Assembly (NCBI RefSeq): GCF_032854445.1
Contig: NC_088303.1
Span: forward strand, 10,053,501-10,117,500
DNA: 64,000 bases
From: Liolophura sinensis
Taxonomy: Eukaryota; Mollusca; Polyplacophora; Chitonida; Chitonidae
Direction of reading: 5' to 3'
Shown here: piece by piece, positions 38,901 to 45,855 of the stretch
Numbering within the stretch: position 1 is the stretch's first letter
How the letters are laid out: each line of letters begins with the position of its first letter
The notes under the pieces: generated by a model
Told to the model about the DNA's origin: nothing
Database searches by the model: none
The model's input: the letters and a program-made list of their open reading frames with translations, nothing else
Made by a program: the position numbers and the translations under genes

Positions 38901-40447
38901 CATGTTATTTTCAAATGATATCATTATGATCATTTGTACTAGATTGATTTTATTACAGGGGGCGTTTTGGGGATTGATGATTGCCTTGGTAACCGGAGTC
39001 ACAAGACTCAGCCTCATCTTTATTTACCCAGCGCCATCAGGATGTGGAGTGGAGGACAATCGGCCCTCCATTTTAAAAGATTTCCACTACATGTACTTTG
39101 CGATGTTGCTGTTTGGCATAACGGGGATCTCTGCATTTTTGATTAGCCTGGCTACTGACAAACCGGATGAAGAATTGGTATGTATAAACTTTGATTCTGG
39201 TTTTGAGTACGGTGATGTCATAAACCACTGTTTGTCTCATTAAAAGCTTTTTGCTTTAATTTGCTTAACGTATAGTGCAAGTTTTGAAGAAGGTTAGAAT
39301 CTGTGTTCAAAGTTCAGAAGTATTTTTAAATGATAATTCAAATCAGTTTTATCGCTTTATAAAGCCCTTCGAATAAATGATCATTTGTCCTTTAAACTCC
39401 GAATGTTGTTCTTATAGATATAGCGGTACGTATACATTTTCAGCTCATTCGCACCACATATTGGAGTAGATTCGACAAACGACATTTGGAGACTGTCGAC
39501 ACTCACGACATGCAATTTGACGATTTAACAACGACAGATGGTGTCGACAACCCGACACTTGACATCGACACAAATGAAAAAAACGACACAGTGTGGAAAG
39601 TGAAGGATGAGCATGGAAACGAGCTGAAGGTGTTCAAAGATCCACACATCTATTATGACAAGTCCCCAGATGTGCAACAACAACAGCAGCAGGAAAAAGG
39701 TAGGGTGGCAATGGTTTTGCATTGCTGATGTTATGAAATGTGATGTCTAATCACTTATAAATAAATTAACTCATTAATTTTTTAATTAATAAATTTTAAC
39801 TGTAGAGACGATGCGCTCAAGCACACTTCCTGTGGGTGACTTGACGAGAGCAACATTTTAACTCTTACTTCATCCATCTGTAACTGAACCCAAGCTGTGA
39901 ACCTAGGTTTGAGCTCTAACAACCTGTGTACAAAATAACACCTGCATGTAGTCATATCTCATAATTCACTAAATGTGTGAGGTACTTAGCCGTTACCCTT
40001 CTATCATGCGTTTTATTATCTTTTCCAGTATATCGGGCATACTCCATATTTTTATATTTTATATCATACTTTTTGCACTCATTACATTTTAATGAGAGCG
40101 TACAACCTTGATTTTACTTACTTTTCTCCTCGTGTCAGTTAGCTGCGTGAGTAAAACGCAAATATGGTCAGATAAAAGAAATCATGAATGTCAGTATCTT
40201 TTTGATTTGGTTTTCAGCTGATGAGGATGTTAGTTTTTGCAGTCGGGTATACGGCTTCCTGTGTGGAGTCAAGGAAGGGAAGGTGGATCCCGAGGCCGAG
40301 AGGCAGATGCGGGAACACCTGAGGCGTGTGGCGGAACTAAAACAGGACCCCCGGGCAAAAATAGGACTCACTGTAGGCCTGGTATTCATACTAGGCTTTG
40401 GAATCTCCATGTACATCTTTTGGTCTGTATGGAGGTACGAGCCATAA
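11040..40447 (+). CDS. SLC5A3-like: Sodium/myo-inositol cotransporter-like SLC5 gene, 15 coding exons (complete)
   Basis: Exons: 11040-11141, 15187-15258, 15773-15877, 16419-16478, 19062-19166, 20050-20155, 20947-21027, 26365-26570, 27104-27239, 34053-34160, 37494-37644, 38187-38355, 38959-39177, 39444-39699, 40218-40447. All introns are GT-AG, all phases fit, and the sum is 2106 nt (701 residues), a normal length for SGLT/SMIT carriers with 14 membrane helices. The product should be a plasma-membrane symporter driving uptake of a polyol or sugar with Na+. Residues matching human SGLT1 numbering: N67 (N78), H72 (H83), E91 (E102), D193 (D204), Y274-W275 (Y290-W291), K305 (K321), Q441 (Q457). 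SMIT-type signatures are [15 protein letters not shown], the S376-D-L-D-S run, QGGQ..VYIQE and IRTTYW. These favour SLC5A3-like over glucose carriers; SLC5A11-like cannot be excluded. Sequons are at N5 and N236. An in-frame noncoding 5' exon may exist, because atttcag lies 14 nt before the ATG. A possible AATAAA is at 40666-40671. Confidence 0.9.
11648..11872 (+). mobile_element. tRNA-derived SINE in the 27-bp array
   Basis: Nearly full length: ttatttgattggggttttgc, aacatttcacttatacgacg, aaaccgggcagagcccggga, acccacgaccatccgcag and, read in reverse, a tRNA-like end (tggttagcgcgataacgct). A stretch after the B-box region is shortened (gcagacctcacagcgagc). Confidence 0.85.
12019..12273 (+). mobile_element. 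Full-length tRNA-derived SINE with target duplication
   Basis: The best-preserved copy in the window, 255 bp. On the minus strand it opens with a tRNA-like region: A-box-like gctcagtcggttagcgcgct, and B-box-like gtgagttcaagtccag. The conserved body and an (AAATA)n tail follow. It is flanked by ataatcaatgta at 12007-12018 and 12274-12285, although that word is also part of the host minisatellite, so the duplication is not independent proof. Confidence 0.9.
12790..14510. other. Intron 1 sequence without recognisable features
   Basis: AT-rich intron sequence with short chance frames. A small (AT)n tract is at about 12823-12835. No mobile element recognised. Confidence 0.55.
14512..14778 (-). 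mobile_element. Full-length tRNA-derived SINE, minus orientation
   Basis: Starts with the tRNA-like head (ggtggttaacacttcagcac, then ggtcgctgtgagttcaagtt as B box). It proceeds through aagtgggaaggtctaacagc and cataatgctggccgtcgtcg to the tail cgatcaaacaaataaataaa. Confidence 0.88.
15187..15258 (+). CDS. SLC5A3-like: Gene 2 coding exon 2 (residues 35-58)
   Basis: Acceptor ttttccag at 15179-15186 and donor ccg|gtatgt. Encodes the SLC5 signature [16 protein letters not shown], the intracellular loop leading into the second helix. Phase 0 at both ends. Confidence 0.92.
15478..15532 (+). mobile_element. Short SINE terminal fragment
   Basis: Only tttatttatttgattggtgt and tttcacttatacga remain. 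Confidence 0.55.
15773..15877 (+). CDS. SLC5A3-like: Gene 2 coding exon 3 (residues 59-93)
   Basis: Contains the substrate-site motif [15 protein letters not shown], with N67, H72 and, near the end, E91, all equivalent to sugar-contact residues of SGLT1. Acceptor ggtacag and donor aat|gtaagt. Its last ~29 nt and the donor are repeated three more times in the intron. Confidence 0.93.
15849..16095 (+). repeat. 66-67-bp tandem repeat spanning the exon 3 donor site
   Basis: The segment ataagtgtaggcgcatggga + gtttaat|gtaagt recurs with donors at 15878, 15944 and 16011. A fourth copy near 16050-16080 has lost the donor (gtttaagatgg). The intronic part (gatcaagtttttctgaccgc + gtgtaac) is repeated too, so each unit contains an exon end plus intron start. 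Confidence 0.9.
16419..16478 (+). CDS. SLC5A3-like: Gene 2 coding exon 4 (residues 94-113)
   Basis: Acceptor tttttccccag and donor ggg|gtaagt. Encodes a hydrophobic helix, [20 protein letters not shown], typical of the third helix of SLC5 carriers. Phase 0 at both ends. Confidence 0.9.
17183..17380. repeat. Perfect 84-bp inverted repeat with 30-nt loop
   Basis: Left arm 17183-17266 and right arm 17297-17380 are exact reverse complements by my reading. The loop, 17267-17296, contains atatatatagg. It lies in intron 4 on the sense strand of the pre-mRNA, so a transcript could form an 84-bp duplex. Confidence 0.92.
17696..17830 (+). mobile_element. tRNA-like foldback element (Pol III-box-bearing)
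   Basis: The ends form a 23-bp inverted repeat matching at 20 positions (gattctggtgctgaaaactg against the reverse of ctttcagcactagaatc and adjoining bases). Inside is a tRNA Leu/Ser-like stretch: A-box-like gtcgagtggtctagacgg and B-box-like gtcgttggttcaaaaccc, about 60 bp apart. It is not a plausible working tRNA gene, and I read it as a SINE head or a tRNA-derived foldback. Confidence 0.55.
18298..18478 (-). mobile_element. SINE, minus orientation, truncated head
   Basis: Begins in the tRNA-like part (cctctcaccaacgcggtcgc), continues acgtgggaaggtctgctgca and ccataatgctgatcgccgtt, and ends aagtacggcgtgaaacgc. Confidence 0.8.
18740..18905 (+). repeat. Degenerate AACC-rich simple repeat
   Basis: Dense aaccaacc, aagcaacc and caaccaac words between 18740 and 18905 in intron 4. 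Confidence 0.75.
19062..19166 (+). CDS. SLC5A3-like: Gene 2 coding exon 5 (residues 114-148)
   Basis: Acceptor cacttccag and donor tcg|gtaagt. Encodes [18 protein letters not shown], a highly conserved SLC5 motif, then the helix [14 protein letters not shown]. Phase 0 at both ends. Confidence 0.93.
20050..20155 (+). CDS. SLC5A3-like: Gene 2 coding exon 6 (residues 149-183, plus 1 nt)
   Basis: Acceptor gaccttcag and donor ctg|gtaagt, ending in phase 1. Encodes [20 protein letters not shown] and a hydrophobic helix ending TAILTITG. Confidence 0.92.
20260..20640 (+). repeat. Degenerate minisatellite rich in gagtcgcgtcgttatttcgc, split by a SINE
   Basis: Units of roughly 55-65 bp contain gagtcgcgtcgttatttcgc, aggacgctc and cggagtcgagttgag. 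A SINE interrupts them. The array starts about 100 bp after exon 6. Confidence 0.75.
20387..20518 (-). mobile_element. Truncated SINE with target duplication
   Basis: Contains acgtgggaaggtctatcagc, ggatggtcgtgggtttcccc, cacaatgctgaccgccgtcg and an (AAAT)n tail. The word tatttcgcatagg occurs on both sides (about 20371 and 20520), consistent with a target-site duplication, but it is also a minisatellite motif. The tRNA-like head is missing. Confidence 0.8.
20947..21027 (+). CDS. SLC5A3-like: Gene 2 coding exon 7 (residues 184-210, plus 1 nt)
   Basis: Acceptor cttcctag and donor tct|gtaagt. Encodes [19 protein letters not shown], including D193, equivalent to SGLT1 D204. Enters and leaves in phase 1. 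Confidence 0.93.
21465..22720 (+). repeat. 56-bp minisatellite with higher-order structure (about 22 copies)
   Basis: The unit is about cagtttgtttattgaaatga, tcgggaaatgaaccatcgat, gaacatgctactcaga. A variant block (aaatgggccaactgaggcaa to gaggactaaaccaaagggg) at about 21490-21560 recurs about 280 bp later (21770-21840), which is five units. Other variants with agttaccctggtcattcaaa recur every few units. Confidence 0.9.
22730..25220. other. Intron 7 sequence without recognisable features
   Basis: AT-rich intron with only short frames. No mobile element or repeat array recognised. Confidence 0.5.
25236..25302 (+). repeat. 18-bp tandem repeat, 4 copies
   Basis: The unit cccttatactgtggacat occurs three times in full and a fourth time in part. 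Confidence 0.92.
25655..25852 (-). mobile_element. SINE, minus orientation, with target duplication
   Basis: Runs from gccgacttcctcgccggccg through ggatggtcgtgggtttctcc and ccataatgctggccgccgtg to a long (AAAT)n tail. Flanked by aaatgcctt at about 25646 and 25849. Confidence 0.85.
25975..26085 (-). mobile_element. SINE fragment
   Basis: Contains ctcaccacaatgctgggcgc, ggacggcgtgaaacaccaat and the tail cagataaataaataaa; the head is missing. Confidence 0.75.
26365..26570 (+). CDS. SLC5A3-like: Gene 2 coding exon 8 (residues 211-279)
   Basis: Acceptor ctctctgttacag and donor cag|gtgggt. Contains the external loop with an NTT sequon at N236, in a similar place to a known SGLT1 glycosylation site. 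It then encodes the helix [18 protein letters not shown] with Y274-W275. Enters in phase 1, leaves in phase 0. Confidence 0.93.
26648..26830 (+). mobile_element. Highly diverged SINE copy
   Basis: Begins ttatttgattgctgtttaac and ttaagaatatttcatttc, and ends in a B-box-like gggatttgaacccgatacc. The middle no longer matches well. Confidence 0.45.
27104..27239 (+). CDS. SLC5A3-like: Gene 2 coding exon 9 (residues 280-324, plus 1 nt)
   Basis: Acceptor ttccattggtag and donor caa|gtaagt. Encodes [12 protein letters not shown]305 (SGLT1 K321) and the signature [15 protein letters not shown]. Leaves in phase 1. Confidence 0.94.
28578..30350 (+). repeat. Four tandem units of about 460-480 bp, each ending in an (AT)n tract
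   Basis: Units start with tttgat(a/c)gttagcaattt at about 28578, 29039, 29512 and 29994. Each contains a poly-T run, tgcattgggctaggggtgct, ggtcgaatgactgcctgctc and gaacttcactctgtcacgtg. The first three run into (AT)n tracts; the fourth stops before one. Units 2-4 are nearly identical, unit 1 is more diverged. Confidence 0.92.
31345..31975 (+). repeat. 48-bp minisatellite (about 13 copies)
   Basis: The unit is aaggctgtacagaagaatgt + attacgcatgttactgtgga + ttgttttt. The first eight copies are almost identical; the later ones vary (cgaatactactcttgattg). Sixteen-codon periodicity keeps frames open on both strands for about 200 codons, with no sign of real coding. Confidence 0.93.
32083..32560 (+). 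repeat. Nested duplication with a 62-bp tandem repeat
   Basis: A 62-bp unit (caaaacacatatagatgtat ... cctgtaaaatcatgatat) occurs three times in tandem from about 32162. The larger segment beginning ttagacctcgtgtatcagag at 32083 recurs at about 32381, and both are followed by the same flank (ttttcactttggct). Confidence 0.88.
32575..33115 (-). mobile_element. 3' end of a non-LTR retrotransposon (LINE), 5'-truncated
   Basis: On the minus strand the frame 33078-32800 encodes [19 protein letters not shown], then ECVGF...[19 protein letters not shown] recognise this C-terminal pattern from lophotrochozoan RNase H-bearing LINE polyproteins (usual form ...TRLRIGHTRLTH... with a Cys/His cluster before the stop). 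Part of the Cys cluster is degenerate here. A 3' UTR of about 220 bp follows, ending in gccgatgtggcgttaagcca and a tcattcatacattc tail, typical of LINE ends. The upstream part of the element is absent. Confidence 0.7.
34053..34160 (+). CDS. SLC5A3-like: Gene 2 coding exon 10 (residues 325-360, plus 1 nt)
   Basis: Acceptor cttttttgcag and donor tgg|gtaagt, phase 1 both sides. Encodes the external cysteine cluster [18 protein letters not shown] followed by TNIAYPKLV, a conserved SLC5 feature. Confidence 0.94.
34310..34650 (+). repeat. Short-unit tandem repeat (acatcacattgct type)
   Basis: Words such as tacatcacattgctacatca, cactattatacaacaatg and cacttctacatca alternate with a basic spacing of about 13 bp, just after exon 10. 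Open frames over it are artefacts. Confidence 0.88.
35999..36252 (+). mobile_element. Full-length tRNA-derived SINE, diverged
   Basis: Starts ttgatttgattggtgtttca, continues ggccagcattatgatgggag and gaattgaactcatggcgcc (B box in reverse), and ends gttacgctaaccacggttgc. Confidence 0.85.
37494..37644 (+). CDS. SLC5A3-like: Gene 2 coding exon 11 (residues 361-410, plus 2 nt)
   Basis: Acceptor catcttcag and donor cag|gtaaga. Encodes [19 protein letters not shown] followed by [14 protein letters not shown]. This covers the Na2 region, where S376 aligns with SGLT1 S392 while A373, D377 and D379 replace S389, S393 and T395. That arrangement is SMIT-like. Enters in phase 1, leaves in phase 2. Confidence 0.95.
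38187..38355 (+). CDS. SLC5A3-like: Gene 2 coding exon 12 (residues 411-467)
   Basis: Acceptor ttttgtttcag and donor aag|gtgaga. Encodes the helix [16 protein letters not shown], then [19 protein letters not shown] with Q441 (SGLT1 Q457). The residue at SGLT1 D454 is V438. Ends in phase 0. Confidence 0.95.
38959..39177 (+). CDS. SLC5A3-like: Gene 2 coding exon 13 (residues 468-540)
   Basis: Acceptor tttattacag and donor ttg|gtatgt. Encodes the helix [17 protein letters not shown], the loop [29 protein letters not shown], and a helix ending LISLATDKP. The DNRP and HYMY words match SMIT1-type carriers. Phase 0 both ends. Confidence 0.94.
39444..39699 (+). CDS. SLC5A3-like: Gene 2 coding exon 14 (residues 541-625, plus 1 nt)
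   Basis: Acceptor tacattttcag and donor aag|gtaggg. Starts with [10 protein letters not shown], shared with SMIT1, and continues as a long acidic hydrophilic cytoplasmic loop with repeated T/D runs. It ends in six glutamines encoded by caa/cag codons (about 39675-39692), a possible length polymorphism. Leaves in phase 1. Confidence 0.9.
40218..40447 (+). CDS. SLC5A3-like: Gene 2 coding exon 15, last (residues 626-701)
   Basis: Acceptor ggttttcag; stop TAA at 40445-40447. Encodes a cysteine-containing linker ([10 protein letters not shown]), a charged helix with [10 protein letters not shown], and the final membrane helix [19 protein letters not shown]. It aligns with the last exon of the upstream paralog at 2692-2981 and uses the same entry phase. 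Confidence 0.94.
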
Positions 40448-40848
40448 CCCAAACCACAAAACAATGAACGGACTGCTGAAGCCCCGGCATCACGGAATCC
40501 TTCGTATAAACAGAGCTCCAGAGCGGTTGTAAACTAACGGAATATTTCATGACATGCAGAGGTCAGCTTGACATTCTCGTACCGTACCAACATTAATATA
40601 ATCAGAAATCTTCTCTCCCTGTATTTACATCAGATTTAGGATCCAGACATAAGACTTTAGGGAAGAATAAATATTGCCATATGTGAGGATCTTGGATACC
40701 TCAGTAGCCGTTAGCGGATTTAGAAGTGCCAAGTTCTCTGAAACGGGCTCAGGTCTTAGAGATGTAATACAGAAGTTAGGTCTCATAGGGCAACATTTAC
40801 AAAACATTCTTCATCTGACGCAGTGTCCATGACAAGATGACGTCAAAC

Positions 40849-40992
40849 GATGGTAAATGCGCTTGACCGCCATGATAAATGTGCCTCACCGCCATGGTAA
40901 ATGTGCTTGATCGCTATGGAAAATGTGCTTGACCTCCATGGTAAATGCTCTTGACCGCCATGATAAATGTGTCTGACCGCCATGGTAAAGAT
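40849..40992 (+). repeat. 22-bp tandem repeat (6-7 copies)
   Basis: The unit is about accgccatggtaaatgtgct + tg, with substitutions (accgccatgataaatgtg, atcgctatggaaaatgtg). It lies 400 bp after the stop codon of gene 2, possibly in the 3' UTR or flank. Confidence 0.85.
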
Positions 40993-41159
40993 CCATGACG
41001 ACAGCGGTGTAAATGGGCACGATATCCATTTTCACAAAGCAACTCTTGATAACGACGTAAAACACCAATCAATTTACAAATCACTCAAACGAAAACCAGA
41101 TTACTCAAGACATGTATATAGAGGGGAAGTCTGTGAAGGGGGAAACCAGCTGGTGTAGT

Positions 41160-42410
41160 TGTTTTAGTGAACTAGGCAATCTCACTAAAATCAGATCTGG
41201 TAATCACTACCAATACTGACCTGTTGATGACTAGATATGAGGTGAGATCCACTATCAGCCAATCCGCTGCTCTCGTTTTGGCTGAAGAGGTCATAGTGTC
41301 AAAATCAGAATCGTTGTTAAAGTTAACTTCACAAAACACGGAATAAATGGAGAATTCTAGTGACCCAACAGCGGACGCTCTATAACTAGTGAGGTGTGTG
41401 ACAACACAACATTTGAAGTAATTCTAAAGCAGAGACGTTTAATATATTGCAACTAACGTCACTGTATTTTTTCTTACCTTATTCTGCTTCGGCCATGGTG
41501 CTAGGGGGCGTGTAATTTACTACTATTTAAGCATTTACATGAATAGTTGGAGTAAATTGACCAGATGGCAAATTTTATTGGTTATGTATGACCATTTGTC
41601 AACTATCACTCTATAGCTGTTTGGGTTTTACTGTCTAAGCTGTGCGAATTTTAGTATATTTTCTATAAGTGTAGTTAGCCACGAGTCAGTAAAGGGGTCG
41701 AGCGACTACCGAATTTGATCTGAAATTGTAGGCTAGTGTAGGAGTAAATGGGGTAGATATAACAGGAAACTCCACTCCACTTTTCTTTGTCTCTAACAAA
41801 AAGTCTTATGTCAAAAGACACCAGTCTAAGGCCAGTGGTTTTATCAGAGTTTTTAACCGTTTCTTTTACCTATTAACATGACCACCCTCGAATAAATAAA
41901 AAGTCTCTGAGTGAATTTCAGTGAAATAAATGAAGTAGTAGATGAGGGTGCAAGTATGGTGCACTGGAGAATTTGGGTAAAAAAGTTTAAGTGTTAACTC
42001 TTAACACCTAATATGTAAAATCCTATGGGATTTGGAAAAACGAAATATTGCTGTTGACTCTGCGCTATTAACCAATCAATTTTCACGTACAGCTACCTCT
42101 AGCATGAACCTTTAGCCTGGTATTCCTCAGAGATCTTTCTTTATATATATATCTTTATATTCTGTATACATGTCTTTATGTATGTATAAAAGTAATTTTT
42201 ATTAAAGCGTTGTTGTGTAGTGCATTGTATTCCATCTTCGGTGTTGTTGAATATGCATTTGTACTGTTTTGGTGGTATACTGGATTCTGATAAATTCATG
42301 AAGGCAATATCTAGTTATCAGATACATGTATCAGAATAGCTGTGGTTGGTCGCATCTGGCTCTCTACCATCTATATCTAGCCCATAAAAGCTGACAATCA
42401 TACTGAAATA
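41160..42410. other. Intergenic stretch without recognisable features
   Basis: No convincing exon, mobile element or repeat array. Several AATAAA words occur (for example near 41343 and 41891), so a longer 3' UTR of gene 2 could end here. Confidence 0.5.
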
Positions 42411-42417
42411 TTCTGCG

Positions 42418-43055
42418 TACTTCGGGGTTTGTTAGGTAACTGGCGTGATGCGTGGGTTTGTTAGGTTACTGGAGTGATGCAGGGGTTTGCTAGGTAACTG
42501 AGTTGATGCGGGAGTTTGTTAGGTAACTGGCGTGAGGCGAGGTTTGTTGAGTAACTGGCGTGATGCGGTGGTTTGTTAGGTAACTGGCGTGATGCGGGGG
42601 TTTGTTTGGCAACTGACCAAACGTAGGGGACCTGGTTAGGTAACTGCAAGGTGGCGTGGTTTTTTTTAGGTCACTGACGTGAGGTAGGGGGTTTGTTAGG
42701 GAACTGACAGGCTACTGCCGAGGTGGATGAGGCTGGTTGTTATCTATCTGACGAGGTGTAGGGGATTTGTTAGGTAACTGATGTGATATAAGGGGTTTGT
42801 AAGGTAGCAGACATGATGTGGGGAGTTTGTTTGGTAACTGACGAGGTGTATGGGGCTGGTTAGGTAACTGACGAGGTGTATGAGGCTGGTTAGGTAAATG
42901 ATGTAATGTGGGTGTTGTTAGGTAGCTGCCATGATGTAAGGGGTTTGTTAGATAACAGACATAATGTTGCTTTAGGTAAATGAGGCTATATAAGGGGTTT
43001 GCCAGGTAAGTGTTATGATGTCGGGGGTTTGTTAGATAACTAGTTAGGTAACTGA
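42418..43055 (+). repeat. 30-bp minisatellite gggtttgttaggtaactgac, array 1
   Basis: About 20 units of gggtttgttaggtaactgac + gtgatgtcgg with frequent substitutions (gaggtgtagg, gatgcgggg). Confidence 0.9.
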
Positions 43056-43059
43056 CTTG

Positions 43060-43990
43060 AACCTATGCGTCGAAACAGACACTCGTATAAGAGCCGTCAA
43101 CCAATAAGAACGCTCCGGTTCAATAACCGCACTGCCATTTCCCAACACGACGTTTAACACAAATTACTAACGAACTAAGAAAGTACCCAAAATACGAAAA
43201 TAGGACGGAATCATACACAGAGAAGCGGTCAACAGTTTGTAGGAAAACTGTCAGTGATGTAGGAAAGACGTACAGTATGTTTTAGGCGACTGAGTGAAAT
43301 CAGTATTCAAGTCGTGTACCATGCTAGAATATCAATTGTCGATAACAAAATATGTATCTCAGTTGCTCTTTTATTGCAACTATTCATATATCCAACGTGG
43401 TGATCTAATTCAGCAAGATGAATATCCTGGCCCTAGCCCAGGGTTAAGCGTAATTAGACACAATCATGAGGCAGAGTGCTAGGGATTCTTAACGCTCTGT
43501 CCATATTTACTAACAAGAGAATTGTACTCATTGAAAAATTTAAGAAACTTGAAGTGAAGGCATTTGATGGAATAACCTTGACACACTAGTTTTTGCATTA
43601 ATAACTTTTGATGTTAATTGAAATCAACGTCACACAACACGCACAACCTAACACATGCTACAAGGCGAGATATAAGCACACCATATACAGGACCCTTAGG
43701 TGCATTGCTGACCAAATAAGGATAATAACTGAGACTATCCCTCTGCGAGAGAGGAAACCGTTTTGGTCTTTGTACAAATATAGATCAAGATAAGATGTAC
43801 TATCTATGAGTCTGTCGTTTCCTGAAAGAATGAAAGATGTTTAGAAAGATTGGCCCTGGTGAAGATTACTCCTTAATAGTTTCTGCATATAGTCGTATTC
43901 ATATGAGAACAGGTATAGGTCGGCCGGAAAGGTAGTGGGCAAGATTTGTACCCATCGGATTACCTATACACCGTTGATATATGGCTTCCC
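43060..43990. other. Intergenic stretch without recognisable features
   Basis: Short frames only; nothing recognised. Confidence 0.5.
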
Positions 43991-43994
43991 CGAA

Positions 43995-44105
43995 TTTCAC
44001 ATGATGTAGAAGCTTTGTTAGGTAACTAACGAGGTGTAATGGGTTTGTTAGGTAACAGAGGTAATGTCGGGGGTTTGTTAGGTAACTGATATGATGTCGG
44101 GAGTG
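43995..44105 (+). repeat. 30-bp minisatellite, array 2 (3-4 copies)
   Basis: Short array of the same unit (gtttgttaggtaactaacga, gtttgttaggtaacagaggt) about 950 bp after array 1. Confidence 0.88.
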
Positions 44106-44109
44106 AGTG

Positions 44110-45295
44110 TCCAGATCTATTATTTATTCATAGTTAGCTGCCCATACATATCGTTAAATTTAGTGTGAAAAGTGTTGAAGAAAGGTACATTAAACTGAGT
44201 AATATGGCTCTTGAAATCACTAGACAATGATGGTTTTATGCGTTTTTCCGCCAATACTCGGTAATCTCCGCCGAATTACGTCCTACAAGTTCAACCTTTA
44301 CGAGCTGTCAGAGCTGCGCCATTTAGTTCAGTGTTACAAAAACTATAATAATGACAACAAGCATAGCATATGACATTTCCCCAAGAAATGGTTTGCTGTT
44401 TTACTGCACAAGACGAAAGGATTTTGTACCCACTCAAAATAGTCATATCTTCTCTCGTCATTTTACAGCTGAGATTTACGAGATAAATACAGCTGAATTT
44501 CCATAATGGTACCTGCACACAATTGTTAAACAATACTATTAACTGAACTGAAAACTGATAGATACTAAATCTCTGTACACGAAAGCCAATGTCCACAACG
44601 TACATGTATTTATATTGTACGCGATTATATGCCCCTGTAGGCATAGATGATTCGGAATGCCGACAATAACATGTACTGGTAGTTGTCATCGTATATAGGC
44701 ATGAATTTTTAATCTCTTGGGAAATAGAACGATATTCATTGTGAAGTGGACAGAGGGAAAGAATAGTAATAGATATTAAATCTTAAGATAAACACTCGGT
44801 AATCACTCGGTAAACACTCGGTAATCACTCGGAATGTACAGTGTAACACAGGATAAAGCTATAGCTTACCTATGAGTGTCGCCAGTGCGGTTGGAAATGC
44901 CTGATCAAAGATCAAATTCAAGGTCTGAAAGTCTGGCCAGACATGTCAGTGCCACAACTCGGAACATCATTGTCTTTCACTATGGGTTCAGATTGGTACA
45001 CCAGTATATTTACTTCTCTGTAGCTAAAATCCATCTCGAAAATAACATAGTTTTAATACAAATTCCCAGGTTATTAAGGTCAGACTTGGACTGGCCTTCT
45101 GTGACGTCACCGACTTAACCACACCGCCGTACAGGGCGGCCAGTTAGGTATCCGCTAGGGCAATAAATGTATTGTTTTCTGTGGATTTATGGTCATTATT
45201 ACGTTTCTCAGAAGCCCTCCCGGTAATATACTGTTTAAACGGGCTATAATCTTTATAATTAGGACCAGCTGGAAAATTTGGAGACTAATCCTTTA
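44110..45295. other. Intergenic stretch; small cactcggtaa repeat only
   Basis: The word cactcggtaa(t/a) repeats about four times at 44792-44832. The 132-codon minus-strand frame 44291-44689 has no recognised family. Confidence 0.5.
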
Positions 45296-45299
45296 ACTG

Positions 45300-45855
45300 A
45301 CGAATTGTAGGGTGATGGTTAGTAACTGTCGTGATTTCGGGGGTTTGTTAGGTAACTGACATGATGTCGGGGGTTAGTTAAGTATCTGACGTGACGTAGG
45401 GCTTAGTTAGTTTATTGGCAAGGTGCACGCGGCTGGTTAGGTGACTGACTGATGTGGGACTGTTGGGTAATTGGTGAGGTGTAGGGTTTTGTAAGGTAAC
45501 TGACGTGATATTGGGAGTGAACTATGTAACTGACGAGGTGTAGGGGCTGATAAGGCAACTAATGTGATGTACGGGGTTTATTAAGCAACTGATGTGATGT
45601 TGGGGGTGAGCTATGTAACTGACGTGATGTCGGGGATTAGTTAGGTAATTGGCGAGGTTACCGGGTTTGTTAGGTAAATGACGTGATGTTGGGGGTGAGC
45701 GATGTAGCTGACGAGGTGTTAAGACTGATAAGGCAACTGATGTGATGTAGGGGGTTTGTTAGGTAACAGGCGTGATGTCGGGTGTTTGTTAGGTAACTGT
45801 TGAGGTGTATGGGACGGGATGTAGGGGGTTTGTTAGATAACTGGCCAGGTGTGTG
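45300..45855 (+). repeat. 30-bp minisatellite, array 3
   Basis: The same unit family as at 42418 and 43995, with more variants (gggggtgagctatgtaactg, ctgataaggcaactgatg). Confidence 0.88.

Noticed and set aside
44291-44689. 132-codon minus-strand frame
   Set aside because: No recognised family, no splice or promoter context, composition typical of AT-rich chance frames.
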